A stretch of DNA of 7,963 nt, from contig CAJBLW010000506.1 of the NCBI GenBank assembly GCA_903953985.1, forward strand, positions 1 to 7,963, read 5' to 3'. The DNA comes from an uncultured Burkholderiales bacterium (lineage in GTDB: Bacteria; Pseudomonadota; Gammaproteobacteria; Burkholderiales; Burkholderiaceae_C). Position 1 is the stretch's first letter. Each line of letters begins with the position of its first letter. Below the pieces are notes generated by a model, which worked only from the letters and a program-made list of their open reading frames with translations, did not search any database and had not been told where the DNA came from. Both the position numbers and the translations under genes were made by a program. Positions 1 through 6,672 of this stretch are shown here, in pieces.

Positions 1-1203
1 AGTGCCGCCTGGGGGTGTGCGCTCGCCCTTGGCCTCTTCCACCATGTCCAGGCTGAAGGGGTCTTTTTCGTGAGTCCAGGCGTCGAGTTCTTTTTCGCAA
101 GCGTCTTTTTCGGCCTGGATGTTGGCAGCGCGCTCAGCCTTGTTGGTGTCACAGGCCAGGTGACGGCCCGACAGGCGCTTGAGCAGTTCAATGGCCACCG
201 CCTTGGCGTCGCCGTGGATGCCCACGGTGATTTTTTTGACCAAACCCAAATTGGTGTGGTCGGCTTCGACCTGGATGATCTTGGCGTCTTTGGGCCAGTA
301 GTCCATGCCGTGCTGCGGCAAGGTGCCAAACGGCCCCATGCGCGAACCCAGCGCCACCACCACGTCAGCCTGTGCGATCAACTTCATGGCCGCCTTGGAA
401 CCCTGGTAGCCCAGCGGACCGGCCCACAGCGGGTGGCTGGCCGGAAAGGAGTCGTTGCGCAGGTAGCCGTTGGCCACGGGCGAACCCAGGCGCTCGGCCA
501 GGGCCACGCATTCCTTGACCGCGTCACCCATGACCACACCACCGCCCGACAAAATGACCGGAAACTTGGCATTGGCCAGCAGCTCCACGGCTGCATGGAG
601 GCTGTTTTCACCCCCCGCACCGCGTTCCACGCGCATGGGCTGGGGAATTTCGCAGTTGATTTCGCCGTAGAAGTAATCGCGTGGAATGTTCAGCTGGGTC
701 GGCCCCATTTCCGAGATGGCGCGGTCAAAGCAGCGCGCCGTAAACTCGGCCATGCGCTTGGGGTTGTTCACATGGCCCTGGTACTTGGTGAACTCTTGGA
801 ACATCGGCAACTGCTGTGCCTCTTGAAAACCACCCAGGCCCATGCCCATGGTGCCGGTTTCGGGGGTGATCATGACCACCGGGCTGTGCGCCCAATAGGC
901 CGCCGCAATGGCCGTGACGCAGTTGCTGATGCCCGGGCCGTTTTGGCCAATGACCACGCCGTGGCGTCCGCTCACACGGGAATAACCATCGGCCATGTGC
1001 GCCCCGCCCTGCTCGTGCACCACCGGTATCAATCGGATGCCTGCGGGGGCAAAAATGTCCATCGCGTCCATGAAGGCCGAGCCCATGATGCCGAACATGT
1101 CGGTCACGCCATTGGCGACCATGGTTTCCACAAAAGCCTCTGAAGGCGTCATCTTCTGCACGCCACTGGCCACGGTGCGTTTGTCGGTTTTGGGGGTGCT
1201 CAT
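1..1203 (-). CDS. xsc: Sulfoacetaldehyde acetyltransferase (Xsc), 3' end beyond window
   Basis: ThDP-dependent cytoplasmic enzyme that converts sulfoacetaldehyde plus phosphate to acetyl phosphate and sulfite, the desulfonation step for taurine, isethionate and sulfoacetate. The 401 visible codons cover the N-terminal pyrimidine-binding domain (about residues 18-185) and the central domain (about 200-345). A full Xsc is about 600 residues, so the C-terminal pyrophosphate-binding domain lies off the left edge. The ThDP-activating glutamate is E64 in VVHEQ. Segments TPETGTMGMGLGGFQE (113-128), HVNNPKRMAEFT (144-155) and GPTQLNIPRDYFYGEI (167-182) match Xsc as I know it and separate it from acetolactate synthase. 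The ATG at 1203 is chosen because CAGGAG (1215-1210) lies 6 bases upstream. It gives about 17 residues before the usual MTPSEA start, and Met18 is an alternative without a clear ribosome site. Transcribed divergently from the IclR gene. Confidence 0.93.
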   Translation of the reverse strand, partial: MSTPKTDKRTVASGVQKMTPSEAFVETMVANGVTDMFGIMGSAFMDAMDIFAPAGIRLIPVVHEQGGAHMADGYSRVSGRHGVVIGQNGPGISNCVTAIAAAYWAHSPVVMITPETGTMGMGLGGFQEAQQLPMFQEFTKYQGHVNNPKRMAEFTARCFDRAISEMGPTQLNIPRDYFYGEINCEIPQPMRVERGAGGENSLHAAVELLANAKFPVILSGGGVVMGDAVKECVALAERLGSPVANGYLRNDSFPASHPLWAGPLGYQGSKAAMKLIAQADVVVALGSRMGPFGTLPQHGMDYWPKDAKIIQVEADHTNLGLVKKITVGIHGDAKAVAIELLKRLSGRHLACDTNKAERAANIQAEKDACEKELDAWTHEKDPFSLDMVEEAKGERTPPGGT

Positions 1204-1209
1204 GGGCTG

Positions 1210-1215
1210 CTCCTG
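1210..1215 (-). promoter_or_regulatory. Shine-Dalgarno site of xsc
   Basis: CAGGAG on the minus strand, 6 bases before the ATG at 1203. It supports that start over Met18, which has no comparable purine-rich sequence upstream. Confidence 0.75.
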
Positions 1216-1240
1216 AAAAATAGGGGGATCACAAAGAATC

Positions 1241-1255
1241 GAAACCTGAGGTTCC
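1241..1255. promoter_or_regulatory. Candidate regulator operator (palindrome) in the xsc/IclR divergent region
   Basis: GAAACCTGAGGTTCC is an inverted repeat with a perfect 11-bp core (AACCT-G-AGGTT, 1243-1253) and one mismatch per outer arm. It lies just downstream of the predicted xsc start point. IclR-family proteins commonly bind short palindromes between their own gene and the divergent target. Assigning this site to the neighbouring IclR protein is inference. Confidence 0.45.
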
Positions 1256-1266
1256 GAAATCCGAAA
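1253..1266 (+). repeat. Tandem 7-bp direct repeat TCCGAAA x2
   Basis: Two exact head-to-tail copies of TCCGAAA (1253-1259 and 1260-1266) directly abut the palindrome at 1241-1255. The related AATCGAAA occurs on both sides, at 1237-1244 and 1303-1310; the right-hand copy overlaps the palindrome GAAATTTC (1307-1314) just upstream of the xsc -35. The cluster of (T)CGAAA half-sites looks like a multi-site operator for the divergent promoters. Confidence 0.45.
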
Positions 1267-1275
1267 CTGAAGGTC

Positions 1276-1304
1276 ACTATAGACAGCCGCCCCCTACAAA
1301 TCAA
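1276..1304 (-). promoter_or_regulatory. Sigma70-type promoter for xsc
   Basis: On the minus strand TTGATT (1304-1299) and TATAGT (1281-1276) are separated by exactly 17 bases. Each is close to the sigma70 consensus (TTGACA, TATAAT). Transcription would begin near 1269, giving a leader of about 66 nt before xsc. The leader contains the palindrome at 1241-1255 and the tandem repeat at 1253-1266, so a protein bound there would block elongation or open complex formation. Predicted by eye only. Confidence 0.6.
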
Positions 1305-1329
1305 TCGAAATTTCACTTATCGATCCGAT

Positions 1330-1360
1330 TTGTTCCATTTTTCGGGTTTTCCACTATGAT
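1330..1360 (+). promoter_or_regulatory. Candidate promoter of the IclR-cobS-cobT-permease operon (possibly leaderless)
   Basis: TATGAT (1355-1360) is a 5/6 match to the sigma70 -10. A weak -35 lies at TTGTTC (1330-1335, 19-bp spacing) or TGTTCC (1331-1336, 18-bp). Only 6 bases separate the -10 from the ATG at 1367, so transcription would start at or next to the start codon. No Shine-Dalgarno sequence precedes that ATG, which fits a leaderless message. An alternative is a promoter further upstream using TATAGA (1278-1283), but its -35 is poor. Confidence 0.4.
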
Positions 1361-1366
1361 GCAGCG

Positions 1367-2173
1367 ATGTCACTTGCCTCCGTCCCCCTGCCCGCATCGG
1401 CCCCCACTGAGATCAATGGGGACACACCTACCTTGCGCCTGTTTGCCCTGCTGGAGGTGATTGCCAGCAAAAGCAGCTACTTTTCGTTGCAAAACCTGGC
1501 CGACGAAACCGGTCTGCCCAAGGCCACCTTGCACCGCATGCTGCAGCAACTCGAAAGCGCGCATTTGCTGGAGCGCACCGCCGACGCCCGGCTTTACGGC
1601 ACGGGCAACCGTCTGCGCAAACTGGCAGAAAACCTGCTCATCAACGACACCGCACACGGCGCACGCCACGCTGTGCTGCGCCATCTGGTGAACGAAGTGG
1701 GCGAGAGCTGCAACCTGACAGCCTTGAGCGGCAGCGAGGTGATCTACCTGGACCGGGTGGAGACCTCGGCCCCCCTGCGCTTTTACCTGCACCCGGGCTC
1801 GCGGGTGCCCGTGCATTGCTCGGCCAGCGGCAAGGTGTTTTTGTCACAGATGAGCCCGGCCCAACGCCAGCGCCTGCTGGCCCATGCGCCGCTGGACGCC
1901 TACACCCCCAAAACCCTGACCGACATGGCTGCGCTGGAGCAAGAGGTCAAGCAGGTCAAGCGCCAGGGCTTTGCCCTGGACAACGAAGAATTTTTGCCCG
2001 GCCTGATGTGTGTGGCAGTGCTTGTTCCTTCTGCACAGGGCAGCTCCAACCTGTGCGTGGCGGTGCAGGCGCCGGTGTTGCGCCTGACACCCGAGCGCTG
2101 CCTGCAACTCTTGCCTGCCCTGCAACGCGCGGCCCAAGCCATCAGCGCCATTGAAACCGAGGCCATGCCATGA
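1367..2173 (+). CDS. IclR-family transcriptional regulator
   Basis: A 268-residue cytoplasmic DNA-binding regulator of typical IclR length. The N-terminal winged helix-turn-helix spans about residues 22-85, with the recognition region SLQNLADETGLPKATLHRML (40-59) and wing at LLERTADARLYGTG. The C-terminal effector-binding domain spans about 95-262 and carries the family signature around PGSRVPVHCSASGKVFL (143-159). It probably controls the divergent xsc and its own operon; the ligand is not readable from sequence, though a sulfonate-pathway intermediate is plausible. No in-frame ATG precedes 1367 closely (the ATGs at 1356 and 1359 are out of frame) and no ribosome site is visible. Its TGA overlaps the ATG of the CobS-like gene by 4 bp. 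It lies unusually as the first gene of the operon, so it is probably autoregulated. Confidence 0.9.
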   Translation: MSLASVPLPASAPTEINGDTPTLRLFALLEVIASKSSYFSLQNLADETGLPKATLHRMLQQLESAHLLERTADARLYGTGNRLRKLAENLLINDTAHGARHAVLRHLVNEVGESCNLTALSGSEVIYLDRVETSAPLRFYLHPGSRVPVHCSASGKVFLSQMSPAQRQRLLAHAPLDAYTPKTLTDMAALEQEVKQVKRQGFALDNEEFLPGLMCVAVLVPSAQGSSNLCVAVQAPVLRLTPERCLQLLPALQRAAQAISAIETEAMP

Positions 2174-3117
2174 ACACCCCCTCTGATCTGCAACGCCTGG
2201 ATGTGCGCAGCGTTTTTGGCATCGACAGCCCTCTCAAGGTCACCGCCTTTCGCGAGCGCTCCGAGCATGTGCCCGACATCGACCCCGATTACCGCTTCAA
2301 CCGCGAAGTCACCTTGGCCCTGCTGGCCGGTTTTGAACACAACCGCCGGGTCATGCTGCAGGGCCTGCACGGCACGGGCAAATCGACCCACATTGAACAA
2401 GTGGCCGCCCGTCTGAACTGGCCCTGTGTGCGCATCAACCTGGACGGGCACCTGAGCCGCCTGGACCTGGTGGGGCGCGATGCGGTGGTGCTGCGCGACG
2501 GCCAGCAGGTGACCGAATTCCAACCCGGCATCGTGCCCTGGGCGCTGCAGCGACCGGTGGCGCTGATCTTTGACGAGTACGACGCGGGGCGGCCCGAGAT
2601 CATGTTCGTGATCCAGCGCCTGCTGGAGCGTGACGGGCAATTCACCCTGCTCGACCAGAACCAGGTGCTCAAGCCGCACCCGCTGTTTCGCCTTTTTGCC
2701 ACCAGTAACACGGTGGGCCTGGGCAACCTCAATGGCCTGTACCACGGTGCCCAGCAGCTCAACCAGGCGCAGATGGACCGCTGGAACATTGTCGCCACGC
2801 TGAACCATCTGCCGCCCGAGCAAGAAATGGCCATCGTGCGCGCCCGTGTGCCCAGCATGCGCGACGACGCACGCCAAACGCAGTTGCAGGCCATGGTGCA
2901 GTTTGCCAACCTCACGCGCCAAGGCTTCAAGGTGGGCGATTTGTCCACCCTCATGTCCCCGCGCAGCCTGATCAGCTGGGCCGAAAACCTGGACATTTTT
3001 GGCGACCTGCAACTGGCGCTGCACCTGAGCTTCATCAACAAGGGCGACGAGTCCGAACGCCCGGTGCTGGGCGAATACTTTCAGCGCTGCTTTGACCAGG
3101 AGCTGGGCACGCCATGA
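2170..3117 (+). CDS. cobS: CobS-like AAA+ ATPase (cobaltochelatase small subunit family)
   Basis: A 315-residue MoxR-like AAA+ ATPase. In the classical aerobic cobalamin pathway CobS forms a ring with CobT that drives CobN to insert cobalt into hydrogenobyrinic acid a,c-diamide. The N-terminal segment DVRSVFGIDSPLKV (11-24) and HVPDIDPDY (33-41) are CobS hallmarks. Walker A is GLHGTGKS (65-72), Walker B is ALIFDEYDAG (131-140, D135/E136), sensor-1 is in FATSNT (176-181), and an arginine-finger-like region is at QMDRWN (201-206). All catalytic motifs look intact, and the length is only slightly below the roughly 330 residues of characterised CobS. GAGG at 2159-2162 supports the start. It overlaps the regulator upstream and the CobT-like gene downstream. 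No CobN gene is in the window, so a cobalt-chelatase role here is not established; a dedicated chaperone or insertase role is possible. Confidence 0.9.
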   Translation: MNTPSDLQRLDVRSVFGIDSPLKVTAFRERSEHVPDIDPDYRFNREVTLALLAGFEHNRRVMLQGLHGTGKSTHIEQVAARLNWPCVRINLDGHLSRLDLVGRDAVVLRDGQQVTEFQPGIVPWALQRPVALIFDEYDAGRPEIMFVIQRLLERDGQFTLLDQNQVLKPHPLFRLFATSNTVGLGNLNGLYHGAQQLNQAQMDRWNIVATLNHLPPEQEMAIVRARVPSMRDDARQTQLQAMVQFANLTRQGFKVGDLSTLMSPRSLISWAENLDIFGDLQLALHLSFINKGDESERPVLGEYFQRCFDQELGTP

Positions 3118-4892
3118 GCGAGCCGGGCTTGGCGGCGCTGACTGACCTGGGCGCTGGCCATGATGGCCCCAGCGAACAAGCCTTGCTGCGTCAACAGCAC
3201 GCGCAAGACGATTTGTGCGCGGCCAGCGCCCGCGCCCTGAGCGCGCAAGCTGATTTGCACTACCGCCAGCGCCGCCTGTACCGCAACAACCTGCGCCTGC
3301 CCGACTTTGCCCCCCATCTGCACCCGGTGCATGGCCAGGACGACTGGCGCTCGTTTCGCGCCGCCAGCGATGGCGCGGCGCTGCGTCTGCGCCATTCCGA
3401 TTCGGCGCTGCACCGTGCGCTGTGCGAGCGCCAGCCCCTGATGCCGCTGGAACGCTTGATCGTGGAAATGCTGGAGCAAATCCGCGTCGAGTCGCTGGCC
3501 CCCGGGCTGGGCCTGCCCGGTGCAGCGCACAACCTGCGCCACCGCTTCGAGGTCTGGGCCGTGGCGCTGGGCCAGTCGGACCTGGCCGAAACCGTGCAAG
3601 GCCTCACGCTGCTCACCGTGGCCCTGATCTGCCGCGCAAGGGTGGTGGGCGAGGCCGTACCAGAAGCACTGATGGACCTGATTGAGTCGACCCGGTTTGC
3701 CTTGTCCGAGGTCATTGGCCATGACGTGCGCGGCCTGCGCCTGACGCGTCACGACCAGGCCCTTTATGGCACGCACGCCCTGAACATAGCCCGCAGCGTT
3801 GCCCAGCACACGGTGGCAGGCCAGACGCAGCCACCCGCCAAGCGCATCAACCCGGCACAGCCCACACGCGAGCGGCTGTCGCTGTGGATCGACTTTGAGG
3901 GCGGTGAGGACAAAGATGCGGCCATCGCCGCACCGGGCCGCAGCCTAAGCCCCGAAGAGGTGTTGCGCGGCTACACCGTTTTCACCACCGCCTATGACCG
4001 CACGGTGCAGGCAACGGATTTGGTGCGTGCGGCCGAGCGGCAAGCTCTGCGCCTGCAGCTGGACGAACGCATCGCTCAGCAGGGCGTGGCCTTGCAGCCC
4101 TTGGTGCGCCAGCTCAAGGCGCTGCTCAGCCCACCGCGCTGGCAAGGCCATGACAACGGCCAGGACGAAGGGCGCATCGACGGCAGCCGGCTGTCGCAAC
4201 TGGTGGCCAACCCCCTGCAGCGGCAGCTGTTTGTGCGCGAACGACAGCGCGCCGTGCCCGATTCGGCGGTGTGCTTTTTGATCGACTGCTCGGGCAGCAT
4301 GAAGGCGCAGCGCGAGCCCATCGCCTTGCTGGTGGATGTGATGAGCCGCGCCCTGGACTTGGCGGGCGTGCCCTGCGAGGTGCTGGGTTTTACCACCGGT
4401 GCCTGGAGCGGCGGGCGCGCCCTGCGCGACTGGCGCCGCGCCGGTCAGCCGCCCGCACCGGGCCGCCTGAACGAGCGCTGCCACATCGTCTTCAAGAGCG
4501 CCGAAAAAGCCTGGCGCTTGGCCCGGCGCGACATCGCGGCCCTGCTCAAACCCGATCTTTACCGCGAATGCTTGGACGGCGAAGCCCTGCTCTGGGCCGA
4601 GCAACGGTTGCTGGCGCAAAGCGCGTCTCGCCGCATCCTGCTGGTCATCTCGGACGGCTGCCCCAGCGACAGCGCCACGGCGCAAACCAACGACCCCTTG
4701 TACCTGGAGCAGCATTTGCTGGCCGTGACCGATCGCATCGAACGAAGCGGCCGCGTTGAGCTGACCGCTCTGGGCGTGGGCCTCGACATGAGCGGCTATT
4801 TCCGCCACAGCGACATGCTCGACCTGCAGGACTTGCAAGGCCAGCGGGTCTTCACTCAAATTCTGGGTGCCTTGCGCCCACGACGAAGATGA
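3114..4892 (+). CDS. cobT: CobT-like VWA-domain protein (cobaltochelatase subunit family)
   Basis: A 592-residue cytoplasmic partner of the upstream CobS-like ATPase. The N-terminal CobT region covers about residues 45-235, including the RVES segment (124-127) and the conserved-looking helical part. A second conserved block starts at GYTVFTTAYDR (286-296). The C-terminal VWA domain covers about 383-588, with the MIDAS motif DCSGS (391-395), the FTTGAW loop (426-431), PGRLNERCHIVFKSA (449-463), DGEALLWA (488-495) and ISDGCPSD (512-519). These match CobT in order. CobT of Pseudomonas denitrificans carries a long acid-rich stretch between the two halves; here residues 236-285 contain only a short acidic patch (FEGGEDKD, 261-268). 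AGGAG (3098-3102) sits 11 bases before the start. The ATG overlaps the cobS stop, and the stop overlaps the permease start. No CobN is nearby, so the client protein is unknown. Confidence 0.88.
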   Translation: MSEPGLAALTDLGAGHDGPSEQALLRQQHAQDDLCAASARALSAQADLHYRQRRLYRNNLRLPDFAPHLHPVHGQDDWRSFRAASDGAALRLRHSDSALHRALCERQPLMPLERLIVEMLEQIRVESLAPGLGLPGAAHNLRHRFEVWAVALGQSDLAETVQGLTLLTVALICRARVVGEAVPEALMDLIESTRFALSEVIGHDVRGLRLTRHDQALYGTHALNIARSVAQHTVAGQTQPPAKRINPAQPTRERLSLWIDFEGGEDKDAAIAAPGRSLSPEEVLRGYTVFTTAYDRTVQATDLVRAAERQALRLQLDERIAQQGVALQPLVRQLKALLSPPRWQGHDNGQDEGRIDGSRLSQLVANPLQRQLFVRERQRAVPDSAVCFLIDCSGSMKAQREPIALLVDVMSRALDLAGVPCEVLGFTTGAWSGGRALRDWRRAGQPPAPGRLNERCHIVFKSAEKAWRLARRDIAALLKPDLYRECLDGEALLWAEQRLLAQSASRRILLVISDGCPSDSATAQTNDPLYLEQHLLAVTDRIERSGRVELTALGVGLDMSGYFRHSDMLDLQDLQGQRVFTQILGALRPRRR

Positions 4893-5689
4893 ACATGGAG
4901 TCCTTTCTCTCGTTACCAGAAAACGCCAACGCCATGAGCCTGCTGCTGAGCAGCATGGTGGTGTTGATTGCTGGCATGGTGCGGGGGCTGACCGGCTTTG
5001 GCTTTTCTGCTTTGTGCGTGAGTGGGCTTTCGTTGTTCATGCTGCCATCGCAAGTGGTGCCGGCCCTCTTTGTGCTGGAAATTGCGGCCAGCATCAGCCT
5101 CCTCAAAACCAGTTGGCCCCATGTGCATTGGTCCTGGTTGCGCGTGCTGGTGTGGGGCAATGTGCTCTTCATTCCTTTGGGCGTACTGACGCAACAAAGT
5201 CTGGCGCCCGATCAAATGCGCCTGCTGCTGGCGGTGATCATTTTAGGAATCGCCCTGGCGCAACTGCGCGGCCTGCGCCCCCATGGCGAACCCGGCCGTT
5301 CCTTGCAATGGGGCACCAGCGTCTTCAGTGGCTGGCTCAATGGACTGGCCGCCATCGGCGGCATTGCCGTGGCCATGGTATTCAACCAGAACCGGCTGGC
5401 CCCGGCGGTGATGCGGGCCAGCCTGGCGGTTTTTTTCCTGTTCACCGATCTGTTCGCCCTGATGTGCCTGTTCGGCATGAGCAGCCTGGGCATTGTCCCT
5501 GCGAGCATGCAGGACATCACCGGCCCCACCGTTTTTTGGTCAATCGCCTGGCTGCCCGCCATGCTGCTGGGCATCTGGCTGGGGCACCGGCAAAGTGACA
5601 GGATATCGCCCGAACGTTTTCGGCGGGGTGTGCAAATTCTGCTGGTGCTGATCGCCTTGCTGATGGGTCTGCGGGTGGTGGTGGCTTGA
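4889..5689 (+). CDS. TauE/SafE-family membrane permease, probable sulfite exporter
   Basis: A 266-residue integral inner-membrane protein with about eight hydrophobic segments (roughly 17-36, 41-53, 57-73, 84-100, 110-126, 145-165, 175-198, 213-233 and 246-265). The two internal repeats begin with the glycine-rich motifs GMVRGLTGFGFS (29-40) and GWLNGLAAIGGIA (148-160), typical of the TauE/SafE (former DUF81) family. Members next to xsc are linked to export of sulfite released by desulfonation, so sulfite efflux is the likely role. This is inferred from context and family; other members move sulfoacetate or other anions. The ATG at 4889 overlaps the CobT-like gene stop, and a second in-frame ATG at 4895 is equally possible because neither has a strong ribosome site. 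Confidence 0.85.
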   Translation: MNMESFLSLPENANAMSLLLSSMVVLIAGMVRGLTGFGFSALCVSGLSLFMLPSQVVPALFVLEIAASISLLKTSWPHVHWSWLRVLVWGNVLFIPLGVLTQQSLAPDQMRLLLAVIILGIALAQLRGLRPHGEPGRSLQWGTSVFSGWLNGLAAIGGIAVAMVFNQNRLAPAVMRASLAVFFLFTDLFALMCLFGMSSLGIVPASMQDITGPTVFWSIAWLPAMLLGIWLGHRQSDRISPERFRRGVQILLVLIALLMGLRVVVA

Positions 5690-5695
5690 TCCACA

Positions 5696-5736
5696 GGCGT
5701 GCGGTGCACGCCCATCGCACCCGCCATGGCGGTGCG
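5696..5736. terminator. Two GC-rich hairpins in the convergent gap
   Basis: GGCGTGC-GGT-GCACGCC (5696-5712) forms a perfect 7-bp stem with a 3-base loop. Just after it, CGCAC (5716-5720) and GTGCG (5732-5736) enclose the palindrome CCGCCATGGCGG (5721-5732, partly shared), making a second hairpin with one bulge. They lie between the stop of the permease gene (5689) and the stop of the LysR gene (5748), where a bidirectional terminator is expected. There is no T-run on either side, so they may slow polymerase or protect 3' ends rather than act as classical intrinsic terminators. Confidence 0.35.
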
Positions 5737-5747
5737 CAGCGCCCAAC

Positions 5748-6671
5748 TCAAGATCCAAAGTTTGCAGCCTGTGGCATCTTCCGATCCACAAATGAACGAA
5801 ACACCGACATCACCGGCAACTCGGTTCGGCCCGCCAAGGTGATGAGTGCCAGACGCGCCGAACCCAGAAACGGCGGGTCCATGTCCAAAGCGACAAGCGA
5901 CCCATCGGCCAAGCCCAGGCCTGCCGCGCCCACGATCCCCAGGTAAATCGCATCGGTTTGACGCACCACGTCGATCAGACTGGCGATCTCCTCGCACTGC
6001 AAGGTGGTCAGCTGCGCTGGGTTCGCCCGGGGGCCATAGTGGTCCACCAGCATGCGCGCCACCTCTTGCGACAAAGGTGTGGATGCCAACGGGTAATCCA
6101 GCAGGGCGTCAAACGGCACCTGCCCGGGGTGACGTTTCAAGACAGGATGACCCTGCCGGCACACGAAACCGGCGGGCATCTCGACCACCTGCGTCATGTT
6201 CAGGTCAGGTGCAGCCGCCACCCGCCGCACATCGACCACCAGCGCATCCAGTTCGCGCTCACGCAACTGCACCAGTTGCAGCTCGGTCGGGCCGCGCGAC
6301 ACGCTCACTTGTACCGTCGGATGGTGTTCGGCCATGTAACGCAGCCAAGGGGTCATCAGCATGGCCCCTGGGCCCGAGCCCAGACCCACCCGCAAACTGC
6401 CCAAGCCGCCTTGCTGCAGCAAAGCAGCGCCTTGTTTGAGCTCTTGGGCCTCGTGCACGATGCGCCGTGCCCGCTCCAGCACGGAACGGCCCAAGGGTGT
6501 GAGCTCGTTTTTTTTGCCCACACGGTCGACCAAGAGGCCACCCAGGTCATCCTCCAGCGCCTGGATGCTTCGGCTCAGAGCAGACTGGGTGATGTGCAGT
6601 TTTTCTGCCGCGCGGCTGAAGGAGCCGGTATCGGCCAGCGCCAGCCAGTGTTCAAGGTGTCTGAGGTTCAT
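5748..6671 (-). CDS. LysR-type transcriptional regulator
   Basis: A 307-residue regulator of normal LysR length. The N-terminal helix-turn-helix is in residues 1-60, with SFSRAAEKLHITQSALSRSI (17-36) and QALEDDLGGLLVDR (37-50) as the standard LysR signature, followed by the linker helix (about 60-88). The effector-binding domain starts near GSLRVGLGSGPGAML (91-105) and runs to about 295. It is transcribed divergently from the Bug-type binding protein gene and probably controls it; the ligand is unknown. The start at 6671 has no ribosome site. A -10-like GATAAT lies only about 18 bases upstream on the minus strand (6695-6690), so its leader should be very short. It converges on the permease gene across a 58-bp gap. 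Confidence 0.92.
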   Translation of the reverse strand: MNLRHLEHWLALADTGSFSRAAEKLHITQSALSRSIQALEDDLGGLLVDRVGKKNELTPLGRSVLERARRIVHEAQELKQGAALLQQGGLGSLRVGLGSGPGAMLMTPWLRYMAEHHPTVQVSVSRGPTELQLVQLRERELDALVVDVRRVAAAPDLNMTQVVEMPAGFVCRQGHPVLKRHPGQVPFDALLDYPLASTPLSQEVARMLVDHYGPRANPAQLTTLQCEEIASLIDVVRQTDAIYLGIVGAAGLGLADGSLVALDMDPPFLGSARLALITLAGRTELPVMSVFRSFVDRKMPQAANFGS

Positions 6672-6672
6672 G

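Larger units (their letters stand above)
1367..5689 (+). other. Four-gene operon with three ATGA overlaps
   Basis: The IclR, CobS-like, CobT-like and TauE/SafE-like genes are each joined by the 4-base overlap ATGA (2170-2173, 3114-3117, 4889-4892), where the start codon of one gene shares bases with the stop of the previous one. This indicates one transcript with translational coupling and roughly balanced synthesis. Ribosome sites are visible inside the upstream genes for the second gene (GAGG, 2159-2162) and the third (AGGAG, 3098-3102). The one for the permease is weak, so that gene probably depends most on coupling. Confidence 0.85.

Noticed and set aside
70..1143. Long plus-strand open frame (357 codons) opposite xsc
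   Set aside because: It is antisense to a clearly conserved Xsc reading frame. Its translation is rich in His, Gly, Ala and Arg with no recognisable domain, as expected from the complement of a GC-rich gene.
1..1203. Acetolactate synthase as an alternative identity for the ThDP enzyme
   Set aside because: The HVNNPKRMAEFT and GPTQLNIPRDYFYGEI segments match Xsc as I know it, and the neighbouring TauE/SafE gene fits sulfite production.
1204..1366. Riboswitch or small RNA in the 163-bp divergent region
   Set aside because: The visible structure consists of short palindromes and direct repeats typical of protein operators; I see no conserved multi-stem RNA architecture.
1900..3024. Long minus-strand open frame (374 codons) opposite the IclR and CobS-like genes
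   Set aside because: It spans the antisense of two well-supported genes, has no recognisable motif and no ribosome site, and its composition is that of a mirror frame.
3945..4859. Minus-strand open frame of 304 codons opposite the CobT-like gene
   Set aside because: Antisense shadow of the conserved CobT reading frame; rich in Gln, Ala, His and Gly without domain features.
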